From Glaciecola amylolytica (GTDB lineage: Bacteria; Bacteroidota; Bacteroidia; Flavobacteriales_D; Crocinitomicaceae): a DNA stretch of 64,000 bases. Shown one piece after another: positions 9,035-20,700 of the stretch (positions are counted from its first letter, which is position 1; every line of letters starts with the position of its first letter). A program made the position numbers and the translations under genes. The stretch spans positions 434,001 through 498,000 of the forward strand of contig CP034120.1 of NCBI GenBank assembly GCA_003856375.1, given 5' to 3'. The notes under the pieces are model-generated. The model was not told the origin of the DNA. It did not search any database and worked only from the letters and a program-made list of their open reading frames with translations.

Positions 9035-9577
9035 ATGCTAGGGACACTATTAAAAAAGAGATTGTCGGATAATCAGTTAGCGAATGTTTTCCTGAATGGA
9101 ATCTTCGAAATTGTTGACAATGGCTTCGTTGAGGTTGTGGATCTAATCAATGAAGATTTAGCTTTCGTTTCTTCGCCTTCAATTCCTGTTGATCGTAACG
9201 GTGAATTTACGATGATCGTGGTGGTAGCTAATATTTCTACTTTGGAAACGACCTTTGAAACCGTTCAGGCAAATCGGATTGAGCGAATCATTTTTGAGCA
9301 GCTGGGTTCCCTGATGGGAGTTTCTGCAAATGATGCGGAAGCAAAAGTGAGAGAATATCAAAAGTTTATGCAACGTGTCAATCATCCTTCCAAAAACATG
9401 ATTTACGCAATGTCTAAAGCTGTTTTCCAAAAATACAATCTGAATGATTTTCAGGATGAGTATTTTAAACGTTTGCAGTCGCCGAATCCGCTCTTTTTGA
9501 AACGGATGGATCAGGTGATGATCAATTTCCTCTGGGATTGGGATTCCTTCTTTAAGAAATATAAAATTGACGAATAA
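9035..9577 (+). CDS. Conserved-looking cytosolic protein of unknown function
   Basis: 180 residues, no signal peptide or membrane segment. The N terminus (MLGTLLKKRLSDNQLANVFLNGIFEIVDNGF) is helical. The middle part alternates strands (EFTMIVVVANIS), and the C-terminal half is mostly helical, with aromatic residues at the end (NFLWDWDSFFKKYKI). I do not recognise the family. It is monocistronic: it has its own -7-like box upstream and a strong terminator at 9581-9613 just after the stop. Codon use matches its neighbours, so it looks like a native gene. Confidence 0.7.
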   Translation: MLGTLLKKRLSDNQLANVFLNGIFEIVDNGFVEVVDLINEDLAFVSSPSIPVDRNGEFTMIVVVANISTLETTFETVQANRIERIIFEQLGSLMGVSANDAEAKVREYQKFMQRVNHPSKNMIYAMSKAVFQKYNLNDFQDEYFKRLQSPNPLFLKRMDQVMINFLWDWDSFFKKYKIDE

Positions 9578-9580
9578 GTA

Positions 9581-9613
9581 AAAAACCTGACGCTAAGTGT
9601 CAGGTTTTTTTTT
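9581..9613 (+). terminator. Rho-independent terminator
   Basis: Stem AAACCTGAC / GTCAGGTTT with a 7-nt loop, followed by a run of nine T. It ends the 9035-9577 transcript. Confidence 0.9.
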
Positions 9614-9662
9614 GTCTTATTTGTACCTTGCTGGAAATAACAATTCGCATAAAAGGAAACCG

Positions 9663-11567
9663 ATGAATAAAATGCAAATTAAAAGCCTGGAAGAGTATCA
9701 TGAGAAATACGCTTTGAGTGTTTCGAATCCGGAAGGATTCTGGGAGGAAATTGCGAATGAATTTCAATGGATGAAAAAATGGGATAAGGTTCTTGAATGG
9801 AACTTTACCGAACCGGATGTGAAGTGGTTCAAAGGAGCTCAACTCAATATTACGGAAAATATGCTGGATCGTCACCTGGAAAAACGCGGAAATAAACTGG
9901 CGTTGATCTGGGAACCGAATGATCCGAAACAGCGCTTTGTGCGTTATACATACCGCGAGTTGTATGAACAGGTTTGTGTGTTTGCAAATGCCTTGAAAGC
10001 GCAGGGAGTGAAAAAAGGAGATCGCGTGTGTATTTATATGCCGATGATTCCCGAACTGGCCATTGCGGTGATGGCTTGTGCCAGAATCGGAGCAATTCAC
10101 TCAGTGATTTTTGCAGGCTTTTCTGCAAATGCGTTGTCGGATCGGATTAATGATGCGCAGGCAAAACTGGTGATTACGGCAGACGGATTGAATCGCGGTC
10201 CGAAACAAATTCCGCTGAAACGAGTCGTGGACGAAGCTTTGGAAGGTGAAAACAGTGTTGAAAAAGTGATTGTATACGATTGTTTGGGTTGGCTTCCTCA
10301 TATGGAAGAAGGACGTGATATCCGGTGGTCGGATGCAATTGCCGGACAGGAGAAAAAATGTGCTCCGGAACCAATGGATTCGGAAGATCCCTTATTTATT
10401 TTGTACACCTCCGGATCTACCGGAAAGCCGAAAGGAGTTGTTCACACTTGCGGCGGATACATGGTTTATACCGCTTATTCCTTCCAGAATGTCTATCAAT
10501 ACGAAGAAAGCGATGTGTTTTGGTGTACGGCTGATGTTGGCTGGATCACAGGACATTCGTACATTGTTTACGGTCCTTTATTGAGTGGAGCAACCACGGT
10601 GATGTTTGAAGGAGTTCCGACCTATCCGGATGCCGGGCGTTTCTGGCAGGTGGTCGATAAATACGGAGTGAATCAGTTTTTAACTGCGCCTACGGCCATT
10701 CGTTCTTTGATGGCTTACGGAGAAGATCACGTGCTTTCCTATAGTCTGGATTCCTTGAAAGTAATCGGAACGGTAGGAGAACCGATCAATGAAGAAGCAT
10801 GGAAATGGTATTATCTGCATGTCGGAAAAGGCCGCTGTCCGGTGGTTGATAACTGGTGGCAGACAGAAACAGGAGGAATCATGATTTCCGGAATCGGGAA
10901 TATTTCACCTCAGAAACCAACCTTTGCAGGTTATCCTTTGCCGGGAATTCAGCCGGTTTTATTGAATCAGGAAGGAAAAGAGATTGAAGGGCCGAATGAA
11001 GAAGGTTATTTGTGTATCAAATTTCCGTGGCCGTCGATCTTACGAACAACATACGGAGACCACGAGCGCTGCAGAATCAATTACTTCTCCCATTACGACG
11101 GATATTACTTCACCGGAGACGGGGCAAAGCGCGATGAAAACGGCATGTACCGCATTATCGGCCGGATTGATGATGTGATCAATGTTTCCGGACACCGTTT
11201 CGGGACAGCTGAAATTGAAAATGCGATCAATACGAATAAATTGGTCATCGAATCAGCCGTTGTTGGATATCCGCATCCGGTGAAAGGCCAGTCGATTTAT
11301 GCATTCATTGTGTGTGAGCACGAAGTTTCGGAAGAAAACAGTGGTTTTACCAGAGGAGAGATCATCGAATCGGTTGTAGCGGAAATCGGAAAAATTGCAG
11401 TTCCTGAGAAGATTCAATTCGTTTCCGGTTTGCCGAAAACCCGCTCAGGAAAGATTATGCGGCGAATTCTCCGGAAAATTGCAGAAGGAGATTTGTCGAA
11501 TCTGGGAGATACTTCGACACTTTTAGATCCTTTGGTGGTTGATGAAATTGTAGAGAATAAATTGTAA
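9663..11567 (+). CDS. acs: Acetyl-CoA synthetase
   Basis: 634 residues from ATG 9663 (MNKMQIKSLEEYHEKY). The open frame extends upstream into the terminator of the previous gene, so that start is rejected. The enzyme makes acetyl-CoA from acetate, ATP and CoA through acetyl-AMP. ANL-superfamily motifs are clear: YTSGSTGKPKGVVH (P-loop-like A3), DNWWQTETGG (A5), YYFTGDGAKRDENGMYRIIGRIDD (A7-A8 region) and the C-terminal TRSGKIMRRILRKIA. In that last motif the Lys is the residue acetylated to switch off the enzyme in other bacteria. Length and the N-terminal ACAS-type segment distinguish it from medium-chain ligases. It is followed by a terminator and appears monocistronic. Confidence 0.96.
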   Translation: MNKMQIKSLEEYHEKYALSVSNPEGFWEEIANEFQWMKKWDKVLEWNFTEPDVKWFKGAQLNITENMLDRHLEKRGNKLALIWEPNDPKQRFVRYTYRELYEQVCVFANALKAQGVKKGDRVCIYMPMIPELAIAVMACARIGAIHSVIFAGFSANALSDRINDAQAKLVITADGLNRGPKQIPLKRVVDEALEGENSVEKVIVYDCLGWLPHMEEGRDIRWSDAIAGQEKKCAPEPMDSEDPLFILYTSGSTGKPKGVVHTCGGYMVYTAYSFQNVYQYEESDVFWCTADVGWITGHSYIVYGPLLSGATTVMFEGVPTYPDAGRFWQVVDKYGVNQFLTAPTAIRSLMAYGEDHVLSYSLDSLKVIGTVGEPINEEAWKWYYLHVGKGRCPVVDNWWQTETGGIMISGIGNISPQKPTFAGYPLPGIQPVLLNQEGKEIEGPNEEGYLCIKFPWPSILRTTYGDHERCRINYFSHYDGYYFTGDGAKRDENGMYRIIGRIDDVINVSGHRFGTAEIENAINTNKLVIESAVVGYPHPVKGQSIYAFIVCEHEVSEENSGFTRGEIIESVVAEIGKIAVPEKIQFVSGLPKTRSGKIMRRILRKIAEGDLSNLGDTSTLLDPLVVDEIVENKL

Positions 11568-11584
11568 GTATTTTTTTATAGTTT

Positions 11585-11620
11585 AAAGAGCCTGTTCCCT
11601 TAAGAGCAGGCTCTTTTTTT
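11585..11620 (+). terminator. Rho-independent terminator after acs
   Basis: Stem AAGAGCCTG / CAGGCTCTT with a loop of about 12 nt and a following run of T. Confidence 0.88.
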
Positions 11621-11699
11621 GATGTCTTAATAAACTAGTTGATTTGGGGAATTGGGCTAAACATCAGCTATTTAATGTGATGTTTTTTTTAACAGTTAG

Positions 11700-11729
11700 T
11701 TGTTTTTCTGGAAAAAGCAGTTAGCTTTG
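11700..11729 (+). promoter_or_regulatory. Bacteroidota-type promoter of the RHS toxin gene
   Basis: TTG, 19 nt, TAGCTTTG: a full match to the -33/-7 consensus, with the -7 element ending 47 nt before the ATG at 11777. Confidence 0.7.
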
Positions 11730-11776
11730 GAGCACTATAATACTTAGTGAACACCATCTTAAATCAAATTTAAGTT

Positions 11777-14700
11777 ATGAAAACTAACTTTACCGGAATG
11801 CCTAAATTCCTTTTAGCTGCTGCTATCCTTTTTTTCAATTTCGTTACATTTTCCCAAATTATCGGAGGGCGGAATAACTCTGAAATGACTCCCAAAGTTT
11901 CCGAACCCGCCAAGATCAGTTCCGGTGGATATGCCGGAGACGTGAATTTGTTTTCGGGAGCATATAGTTCATCGATTCCTTTGGGAGAGGTGTCTACTCC
12001 TGGAGGACTTTCTTATGCTCTGAGTCTGAATTACAACAGCTCATTTTCGATTGGTAATACCTCTCCGATCTCCAAAGGAATTCCTTACGGAGATGGCTGG
12101 AATTTAAATATTCCGACCGTTTCTATCGAATCCGAAGTGTTCAATGTGTTTAATTATGTTGCTTACTGCCAGGAGAATATTACCGGTCTGGCAACTCCGC
12201 TTAAATATTCGGATGCAGGTGATAAAATACTGAATGAAGGAGATTTGTACTGGTATTCCCCATACATCAATATTCCGGGAGTGGCGAGTGGTAGAGCTGT
12301 TTTCAAGTACATCGATGACAGTGATAATCAAACGGTTGTTTTTGAATTGAATACGTTCGAAAATCACGTGGAAATCCGTTACAATAAGAGTGGATGGACA
12401 ATCATTACTGCAGATGGAACTATTTATGAATTGAGTACAGCGATTCAATCCTATAATGCTCCGGCTAACAAGCGGGTTTTATACTATCCACCGGCGGCTA
12501 ATCCACCAGGAAATGTGGCATTGAGTGTCGCTGCAAGCGGCTATGCAAGCAGCTCTACTCAAAAACTGGTAGAAAACTCTGTTTCTCCCAAGCAGCAGTA
12601 TAATTTGTGGTATTGTAATGCCATCAGACATAAAAACAAACCGTTGCAAAGCATCACATTTTTTTACAAAGGTTTTGGAAAGTTTAATTATTTCAAGGAA
12701 TTTGAACAGGAAGCTTACAGACATGCAGCATCTAGTCAATTTGCAAATACCACTTTTGCAACGGAGCAGGATTTTTCCTGTTATAAAGATTTGTTGTTGA
12801 TGAAAATAGAATCCTATTCAGTCAGCGGTTTGGTTAACCGCCTGGAGTTAAAGTATGAAACAGACAGGGATGTTCTTTATGCGAATCCAAACGAATTAAT
12901 CAAATATAATTTTCCGAATAATGGGCGTTTGGATAGTCTTTACAGCTATCAGAGTGTGTTTAAAGATAACTTAAGTGATGGCACGGTTTATAACTGGAAA
13001 AGATATCAGCATACCAAAGCAAGTTCGATTACAAATGCTGACCCTGTTCATCCGTCGAATCCCTATCTGACGAATTACGGTTATCTCAGAACTTCAGTTG
13101 CGGGAGCGAACCCAATCCCTTTTGATCACAGTTTCCTGGAATCTCCGAGAATCTTGGATGGAACGCTTATCGCTGGAGATATCTACGAGGTTAAATCATC
13201 GGTGAGCAGAACAAACGGAGAAGATTTAAGGTACAGTAATTCAACCATTGATATTTCAGTTGTTACGGGTAATCTCGGAAATCAAGTGCTCGGAACCAAT
13301 AATGCCTTTAATCAGTTTGATAATAATGTAGGAGCTTATTATGATCATGTTCAAGCCTTTCCGAAAACACGTGGAATAAACTTGTTCTCAACATTCAATA
13401 TGGCCTTGAAATGGACGCTCTCCTATACTGAAAATTTGAAACAAACATCCAATTTGTTTGTAATGCCGAATTTCCCGACAAATTTTCATGGACTCAATAT
13501 TCAGATTGGTCCGGGTAACTCAGATATGAATTACTCAGCTGCACCTTCAGATGTTTCTACAGGTGTGAGACCTTATACCGACAAGGCGTATTATTTCCAA
13601 TATCCGAGTGCCGTCAATTCTGCGGCAGATATTAATTCCAATTTTGGAATCGGGATGCCGTGGGCAATGATGCTACCTATTTACAAACAAATGGCAACGA
13701 CTTTGAATCCGATGGTTTCAACAAGTGATGCGTTGTTGACTGTCCTTGATCTGTGGTGGAACCTGAATGATCCGTCAGGAACAGGGTACACACACCTTAA
13801 CAAGCCAACCAAAATGGATGCTTCGGTAAAATTGAATGAAGTCGAAGTGATCCGTTACAGCAAAAACCCATACATGCTTAGATATGTAGAGTTTTATAAT
13901 GTGAATGGAGATGTCGGAGGATTGATAGAAACAGGATTGCATTTAGTTTCCAAGAAAAAACTGGAGTATACCAGTTCTCGCGAAAGAATCCTGGAAAATT
14001 ACAGTTACGAATTTGCCGATAGCTTGCGCTATAAATCCAACGTGATGCAAGTATTTGTCTTGTTAAGTAAAGTGCGTGATATCCCGATCGACGACCAAAC
14101 AGACACCACTTTTTTCCCTACGACCTTTTTGTCTTATGAGACATTCAAAAGTTCAACTCCTTATTACGATATCAGCAGCCCGTTGAACGGATATGCCGGT
14201 AAAGTATTGACTAAAATTGTGGACCATTTGGGAGGAATTACCAAAATTGAATATTACCCGGTGTCTGATTTAAGAACCTATTACAATTCAACATTGACCT
14301 TTAAAAAGGATTGCAACGGGGTGTCAACAAAACCTATTTATGGTTTGTCGTCTGCTGTTACTGTAAATCCGGTGGTTAAAACGATCCTGAAAAATGATGA
14401 GGATGATTTGGTGAAAACAAACGTGTCAAGCACGAACACCGGACATAAGAAATGGACGTATGATTTTGTGGCCTCATCGAAAGCTTATAAGCAGACGCAA
14501 TTTGAAGTTCAGATCCCTAATTTTTTCAATAACCGAACTGCGTCTTATGATGTCGGATTCAGAACCGTTTCGGTTTATGGACCAACTTTGGTTGAGGGTG
14601 GAACGGAATACGTGAACAAAACAGTGTATGAACATCATGGATACAAAAACAGTTCAGGAACAGGTACTCCAACCAGAGAAGACTATTTGTATCATGGTAA

Positions 14701-17700
14701 ATTAAAGTCCATCAAAGAGTATGATGTGAACAACAAGTTGTTTAGTGAAAAGCTGATCAATTACGAGTACACATTGGCTTATAAGAACGGATATGAGCGT
14801 CCTAATCCGGTAAAAACCAACCTGGTTTGGGAACAGCAGTATGATAATCCGGGAGGTAATTATGAATACAAGGATTACTATTTGAATCAGCCTTTTACAT
14901 ACGTGTATCAAGGAACTACATTGGTGGGAGAGCAGGCTTACAAATATTTGGATGTTCCTGTCTTTCATGGAGGAGGAGGAGTGATGGAGCTTCCGAAATC
15001 ATTGGAGTTTTATTTTTACCCACAATTGAAGGCAGATACCACTATTAACCCGGACTACTTGTTTCATTCATACTTCATCAAGAAAAAAGAAGAGATCAAC
15101 CGGAAGTATGATGATTATTTGTACAAACAGGCAATAGTAACAGGAACAACACTGCCGAATCCGCATATAAATACAAATTGGAACCCTTTTGGTCCGGGAT
15201 TCACCAATCCGGAAATATACAATCCGGTTCGTGTGGCTGCTCAGATCACATTGATAGATAATCAAAGTGCTTCAGTGATTGTTGATTCATTATTGAATCA
15301 GTCGCCCTTATTGGATACGGTATTGTATCACGTAATGACCAGCGGAACGCTTTCACGTGCTCAGAAAAATGAAATTTTACTTGCGCAGGGAGATCTGAGT
15401 AATGCAACCCTGATCGAATTTTTGAATAAACTGGATTATTTTGCTCCGGAACCTTACGTAGCGATCATCAGACGCCAGAAATACATTGCAGATGAGGTAT
15501 TATCTGCAGTAATACCAAGAATAAAATTCGACTGGGATCCGCTGATTGTGGAAGAATTGTTTTTTAAGAACGATTATCTTTCCAATCAGATTGTGGAGGA
15601 ACTAACCGGCCCGAATCTTGCTTATTTTGATCCGGCCATGTTCACGAAATTAATGGCCCGCGAGCCTCAATTGACAGAAAGCGTTATTGACGGTATCATT
15701 AATTCGAAATACCTGATACCTGAAGATTTAAGCACAATCCTGAGTAATCAGGTTATTACGGAAGCCAATTATGCAACGATTATTGCAAATTCGAGCATTT
15801 CGGATGTGACCATTGTTGAAATTATTGAAACAGGAGGGAAATATCCGGATGCTGCAACTTTCGATGAGTTAATCAGTCGCGGGATGAGAGTAGAAGAGAT
15901 GGAACGCGTAGTTGCGGCTGCCGATCGGGATCTCGAATCAAGTATTTTGAATGCTTTAACCTTGTATTATGGATTAAGACCCTTCATCATTAATTTTAAC
16001 TTCAGAGGAAATCCCCTGGATGCTTATTGTAACACTCCCACTTTAAGTAATTGGAATTACATTGAAACAAAAACCACCTATGAATATTACGAAGCAGATT
16101 ACCGTGGAACTTCTAACGGAAGAGCATACAAAGTATTAATGGGTCTGGAAGATATTCCGGGACGTGTGGTTTCTTTAACCGATATTTTTAATTCAGGAGG
16201 AACCAAAACAATCAATTCACTCCGCCTAAAACATGAACCGTCCTGGCAGGTATTCAGCATCACCAATTCATCTCCACATTTGCCAACAGCAAAAGATGAA
16301 AAGCAATACTTCTATCTCTATGATCTGAAAAACCGCTATGATCGCTATTGGTATAACTTTGATATCAAAGAGATTAATGGTGAAAGTGGTGATTTCTATC
16401 CTTTAATCAAGGGAAGTGATACGTTGATGTATACTTTCCGCTGGGATGATGAATATTCAAATGCTTACATGGAAGAAGTACCTGCCTCACCTAAATACGA
16501 TGGAATGACAAAAAGCCGTCAGTATGGGATGCGTACAACTGCTTTCCAGCAAACATTCATCACCAAAAACCAACGAGATAGCAAGGAATTACGCAGAAGT
16601 GAGTATTACTTCTATGATTCAAGATGGAAAATTGATCCGTTCTCTGTTTTGGAAACCGTTCCTTACTCCGGTCCGTCATGTCCTGAAACAGGAACACCGC
16701 CGGTAGATCCGGTTGGTTGTGAATCCTGTTTGCGTTGGAAATATGGAACGGAAGAAGAATTTATTTATAACCTGCCATTCAATTATTGTTTGTGGAAAGA
16801 CCCTGTCGTAGGATATTACGCCTGTCCGTCATCAATCAATTATGCCGCGTGTTATCCGGGAGTTGAGTTGATTGCTTGTTATCCGGATATTGTAATTCCG
16901 GAAGAAGAAGATGGACCATTGAAAATGATCATTTTAACAGATGCATTGAAGAATTCTTTGCAATTGCGATCAACGATTGTTCAGGTAGATACTGTTTTTG
17001 ACACAAGAGGAATTAGTGAGGACTTTAACCGCATGCGCTTTGACCGAAGTAATACACAGGTGGCAGAATTCTATATCGGTGGTGCAGATGAGCACGATGA
17101 TCAGGATTTCATTTATCCTTACCGAATGGTGTTCCCTTATGATACACTTACCAATGTGCGGATCCACAAAAGAAATGAGCATTTGCAGCCGGCTTTGATT
17201 TCTAACGAAGTAGGTTTATTGACGAAGTTTTACTACAATACCACCAGGAATAAGTGGAATGTCGATACCAATTGTACGAATTCACATTACAGTTTCCTTT
17301 ATAATTATACCTCTGTAGAAACGTTCAATATTGGTTTGCCTATTCGTGTAACGGTTGGTTATACCCGCCCGGATTCTATGAGTACAAGATATAGTTATAC
17401 GAATGATGGTCAGATAAAGGAGGTGATCACACATTCAGGGCATACAATGGAATACTCTTTTGATGGATTTAACCGATTGAGAAGTGTAACAGAAAATGGA
17501 TCGCGTTTACTTTCCCGAAATAAATACCATTTGTGGGAGCATGATTTTTCGCAAACATTCAAAGAACGGGCTGGTGAAAACTATGTGTATACAGAGTTGT
17601 ATCAGGATGAAATGAATGGATCGAATGATGTACGTGAGTTCCAAAAATCATTCATAGACCCGATGGGAAGAACATGGGGGACGGTCCGCGCATATCAGGG

Positions 17701-20700
17701 AGAAGGAGATGTTAAAATTTCGAGCGGTGCCCTGCAATATGATAATTGGGGGAGAGTAATCCTTGAAAGTAAACCGATCAGAATGGTGAGCACATCAGCA
17801 GCAGCAGATCAGGTCGCTTATACCGAGAATTTATCTTCAGGATTATACAACCGAACAAAATACGATCATGATCCGGGGTCTTTAGATACCAGACTTTCAG
17901 ATCCGGGAATTGATTTGACAGACATTCATACCGTCAAAAAACAAACCTGGATAACGAATAGCATTTATATGTCTTGTGAATTAGGCTTGAACGGACCTGA
18001 ACTGAGATTGATCATGAATTCAGGTGCTACAGGTGCATTCCGCTTCACCCGTGCTTCTGTGAAAGATCAGGATAACAAGGAAATGATTACCTATGCCAAT
18101 GCAATGGGGCAAAAGGTTGCAACGCTACAAACGACAATCGAGAATGGAAAAATTGTGACTCTTTTTGTATATGATTCCTATGGTAATCTGATGAAGACAA
18201 TCAACCCGTCACGTCAACATAGCGACTATCAATACAATATGTTGGGGCAGTTGATTCGGGAGAAGGATATAGATGGTGGTGAAAAGCGTTATATCTATAA
18301 TAAACAAGGAAAAATCAGCGGTGTTCAGGATCAATTGGATCGGACCAATATAATTTATTCTAATCGTCCTGCTCTACGATTCCGCAAATTTGAATATAAT
18401 ATTTATGGAAATTTAACGGCACAATCCCTGGTAACAAATCCATATCACATTGATCCCTTCTGTTTTGAGAATAAAGTATTGGGAGAGATCGATATTCCTT
18501 ACACTGATGTGAATGGTTATGAGCATTATTTTGATTACGTATTTTCGAATCGTATGTCATTGGATTGGTTGAATACCTATAAAACGTTGGATCCAACCAA
18601 TGAGGATATTGAAATAGAAAGTTATGGTTTACCTGCCAATAGTCAATATTCGGCTGTACAATTTGAAAAAACGATGAATTATGGTGTCTCTCAGCTGTCA
18701 CCGGCTACTTTAGGAAAGTTGATCGAATCACGTTCTTACAACTTAGAAGGAGATGCAATTCAGAAAATCCTTTATGAATACAATTCGGAAGATTTATTAA
18801 GACGACAAACGATTACTCAGCATCCTGAAAATGTGGATTGGAATGATCAATTTACAGTTTTGGCAACGATCAGTTACCCGGTTTATAATTACAGAGGTTC
18901 TTTGCTTGAAGAAACATTGGATATGGGAAGTGACGGAAGTGTTGATATGAAGTATTTCTATACTTATGATCAGTTGAACCGTTTGACATACGTACATGCA
19001 GTACAGGGGAATCTCGATATTTCGAATGCTACTCAAATGGCTTCATACTCGTATGATGACGAGCGGGGAGTAATTATGAAGAAAAGCCATCATTTGGATA
19101 CCGGTACAGGAAATGAAGAACTCACAGCTACTCATTCTTATGATGACCGCAATCGCTTAGTGTCTATTTTCAGCAGTTTGTTTGCAGAGCAGATGTATTA
19201 TGATGGAAATACCGTTCCTGGCTATACGGCACAAGGACCCAATGTCCTGACACAAGATTATTGCTTCAATGGAAATGTAAACGGTACACGCTCATCGTAT
19301 AATTTTACGGGAGCGAGTAATTACAGCAGTATTTCTCCTTTTGCAAAACCAACTACTTACGGTTATAAATATGATGCTATCAATCGATTGACGTTTGCAG
19401 ATGCTTCAGTAGGAGATTATATAGATGCCAGCTATGGAAATAGCTCAAACTCAACTCCTGAGACATCTTATCGTATTGGAGATGAGAAAATGACTTATGA
19501 TAAAATCGGAAATATCCGCACATTAACACGATTAAAACCTTCAGGGACTATTGGGGGGAATATTGAATGGGATGCTTTCGTTTATACTTATGCGTCAGGA
19601 AAAAATCTCCTGACTAAAGTAGATGAGCTGAGTACTGCAACAGATAGAAATTATACTTATGATGTGAATGGAAACCTGTTGTCGGATGATTTCCGTTTGA
19701 TGGATGGAACAACCTATGGACGATCTTCTTATCCTTATGAAGTGATGAGAAGTTCACCAAATGGAAACATTTCTTATCTGTATGACGGAGTGGATCAGCG
19801 GATCTATAAAAAAGTAGTAACTTCAGATCAGACAACACAGGAGATGTATATCAAAGATGCTCAGGGCAGAGATTTGGGAATCGTGACGTTTACGACTAAT
19901 AGTGGTGGTACTACTCAGACTAAGGAGTATTATGTTCATGGTATTGATCGGATAGCTCGTGTGGTAACAGCAAGTGGTGGGAATGCCCGCATCTATACGA
20001 ATGAAGCAACGCTCTTTATCTATGATCATTTAGGAAATACGCGTGTTTCTTATACACTGATGAATAATGCTGTTCCATACATTGTGAACGCAATGGATTA
20101 TTATCCGTATGGTAAAATTCTCCGTGAATTTGATAACGGTGCGGGAGATCGTTATCTGACTACAGGACATGAACGTGATAAAGAAACCGGTTTGGATTAT
20201 CGTGGGGCTCGTTATTACGATAGTGATGTGGCTAGATTCCTTTCTATAGATCCTTGGGCAGAAAAATACCCGAGTTGGAGTACCTATAATTATGTGATGG
20301 GGAATCCTGTGCGTTTTATTGATCCAACAGGTAAGGGTGTAGAGTCTACTCATCTTGATAAAAACGGTAGAGTTTTACATAGCGTTGATGATGGGGATAA
20401 TGGTGTTTATCTTCATGAAAATGCATATACGGATGCAGATGTAAAGAAAAATTATAAGTCAGATAATACGAGTGCAGGAGGAAAAAAAATTGGTGAAATT
20501 GGAGGTACAATTAATATAGATAAAATATATGCTAATATTATCGAGACACATGTGAGCATGGCCAAAGAATTATATAATCCGTTTGAGTTTAAAAATTTAG
20601 TAAAAACAGGAGGTGACTGGGATTTGAAAAGTAATATGAAAACTATTTTTGGAGTAGCAAATGATGGCAAAACTACCTTTTCTTTCAAAGGCACATTAAT

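Noticed and set aside
9597-9662. Upstream start for acetyl-CoA synthetase
   Set aside because: It lies inside the preceding terminator; the family N terminus begins at ATG 9663.
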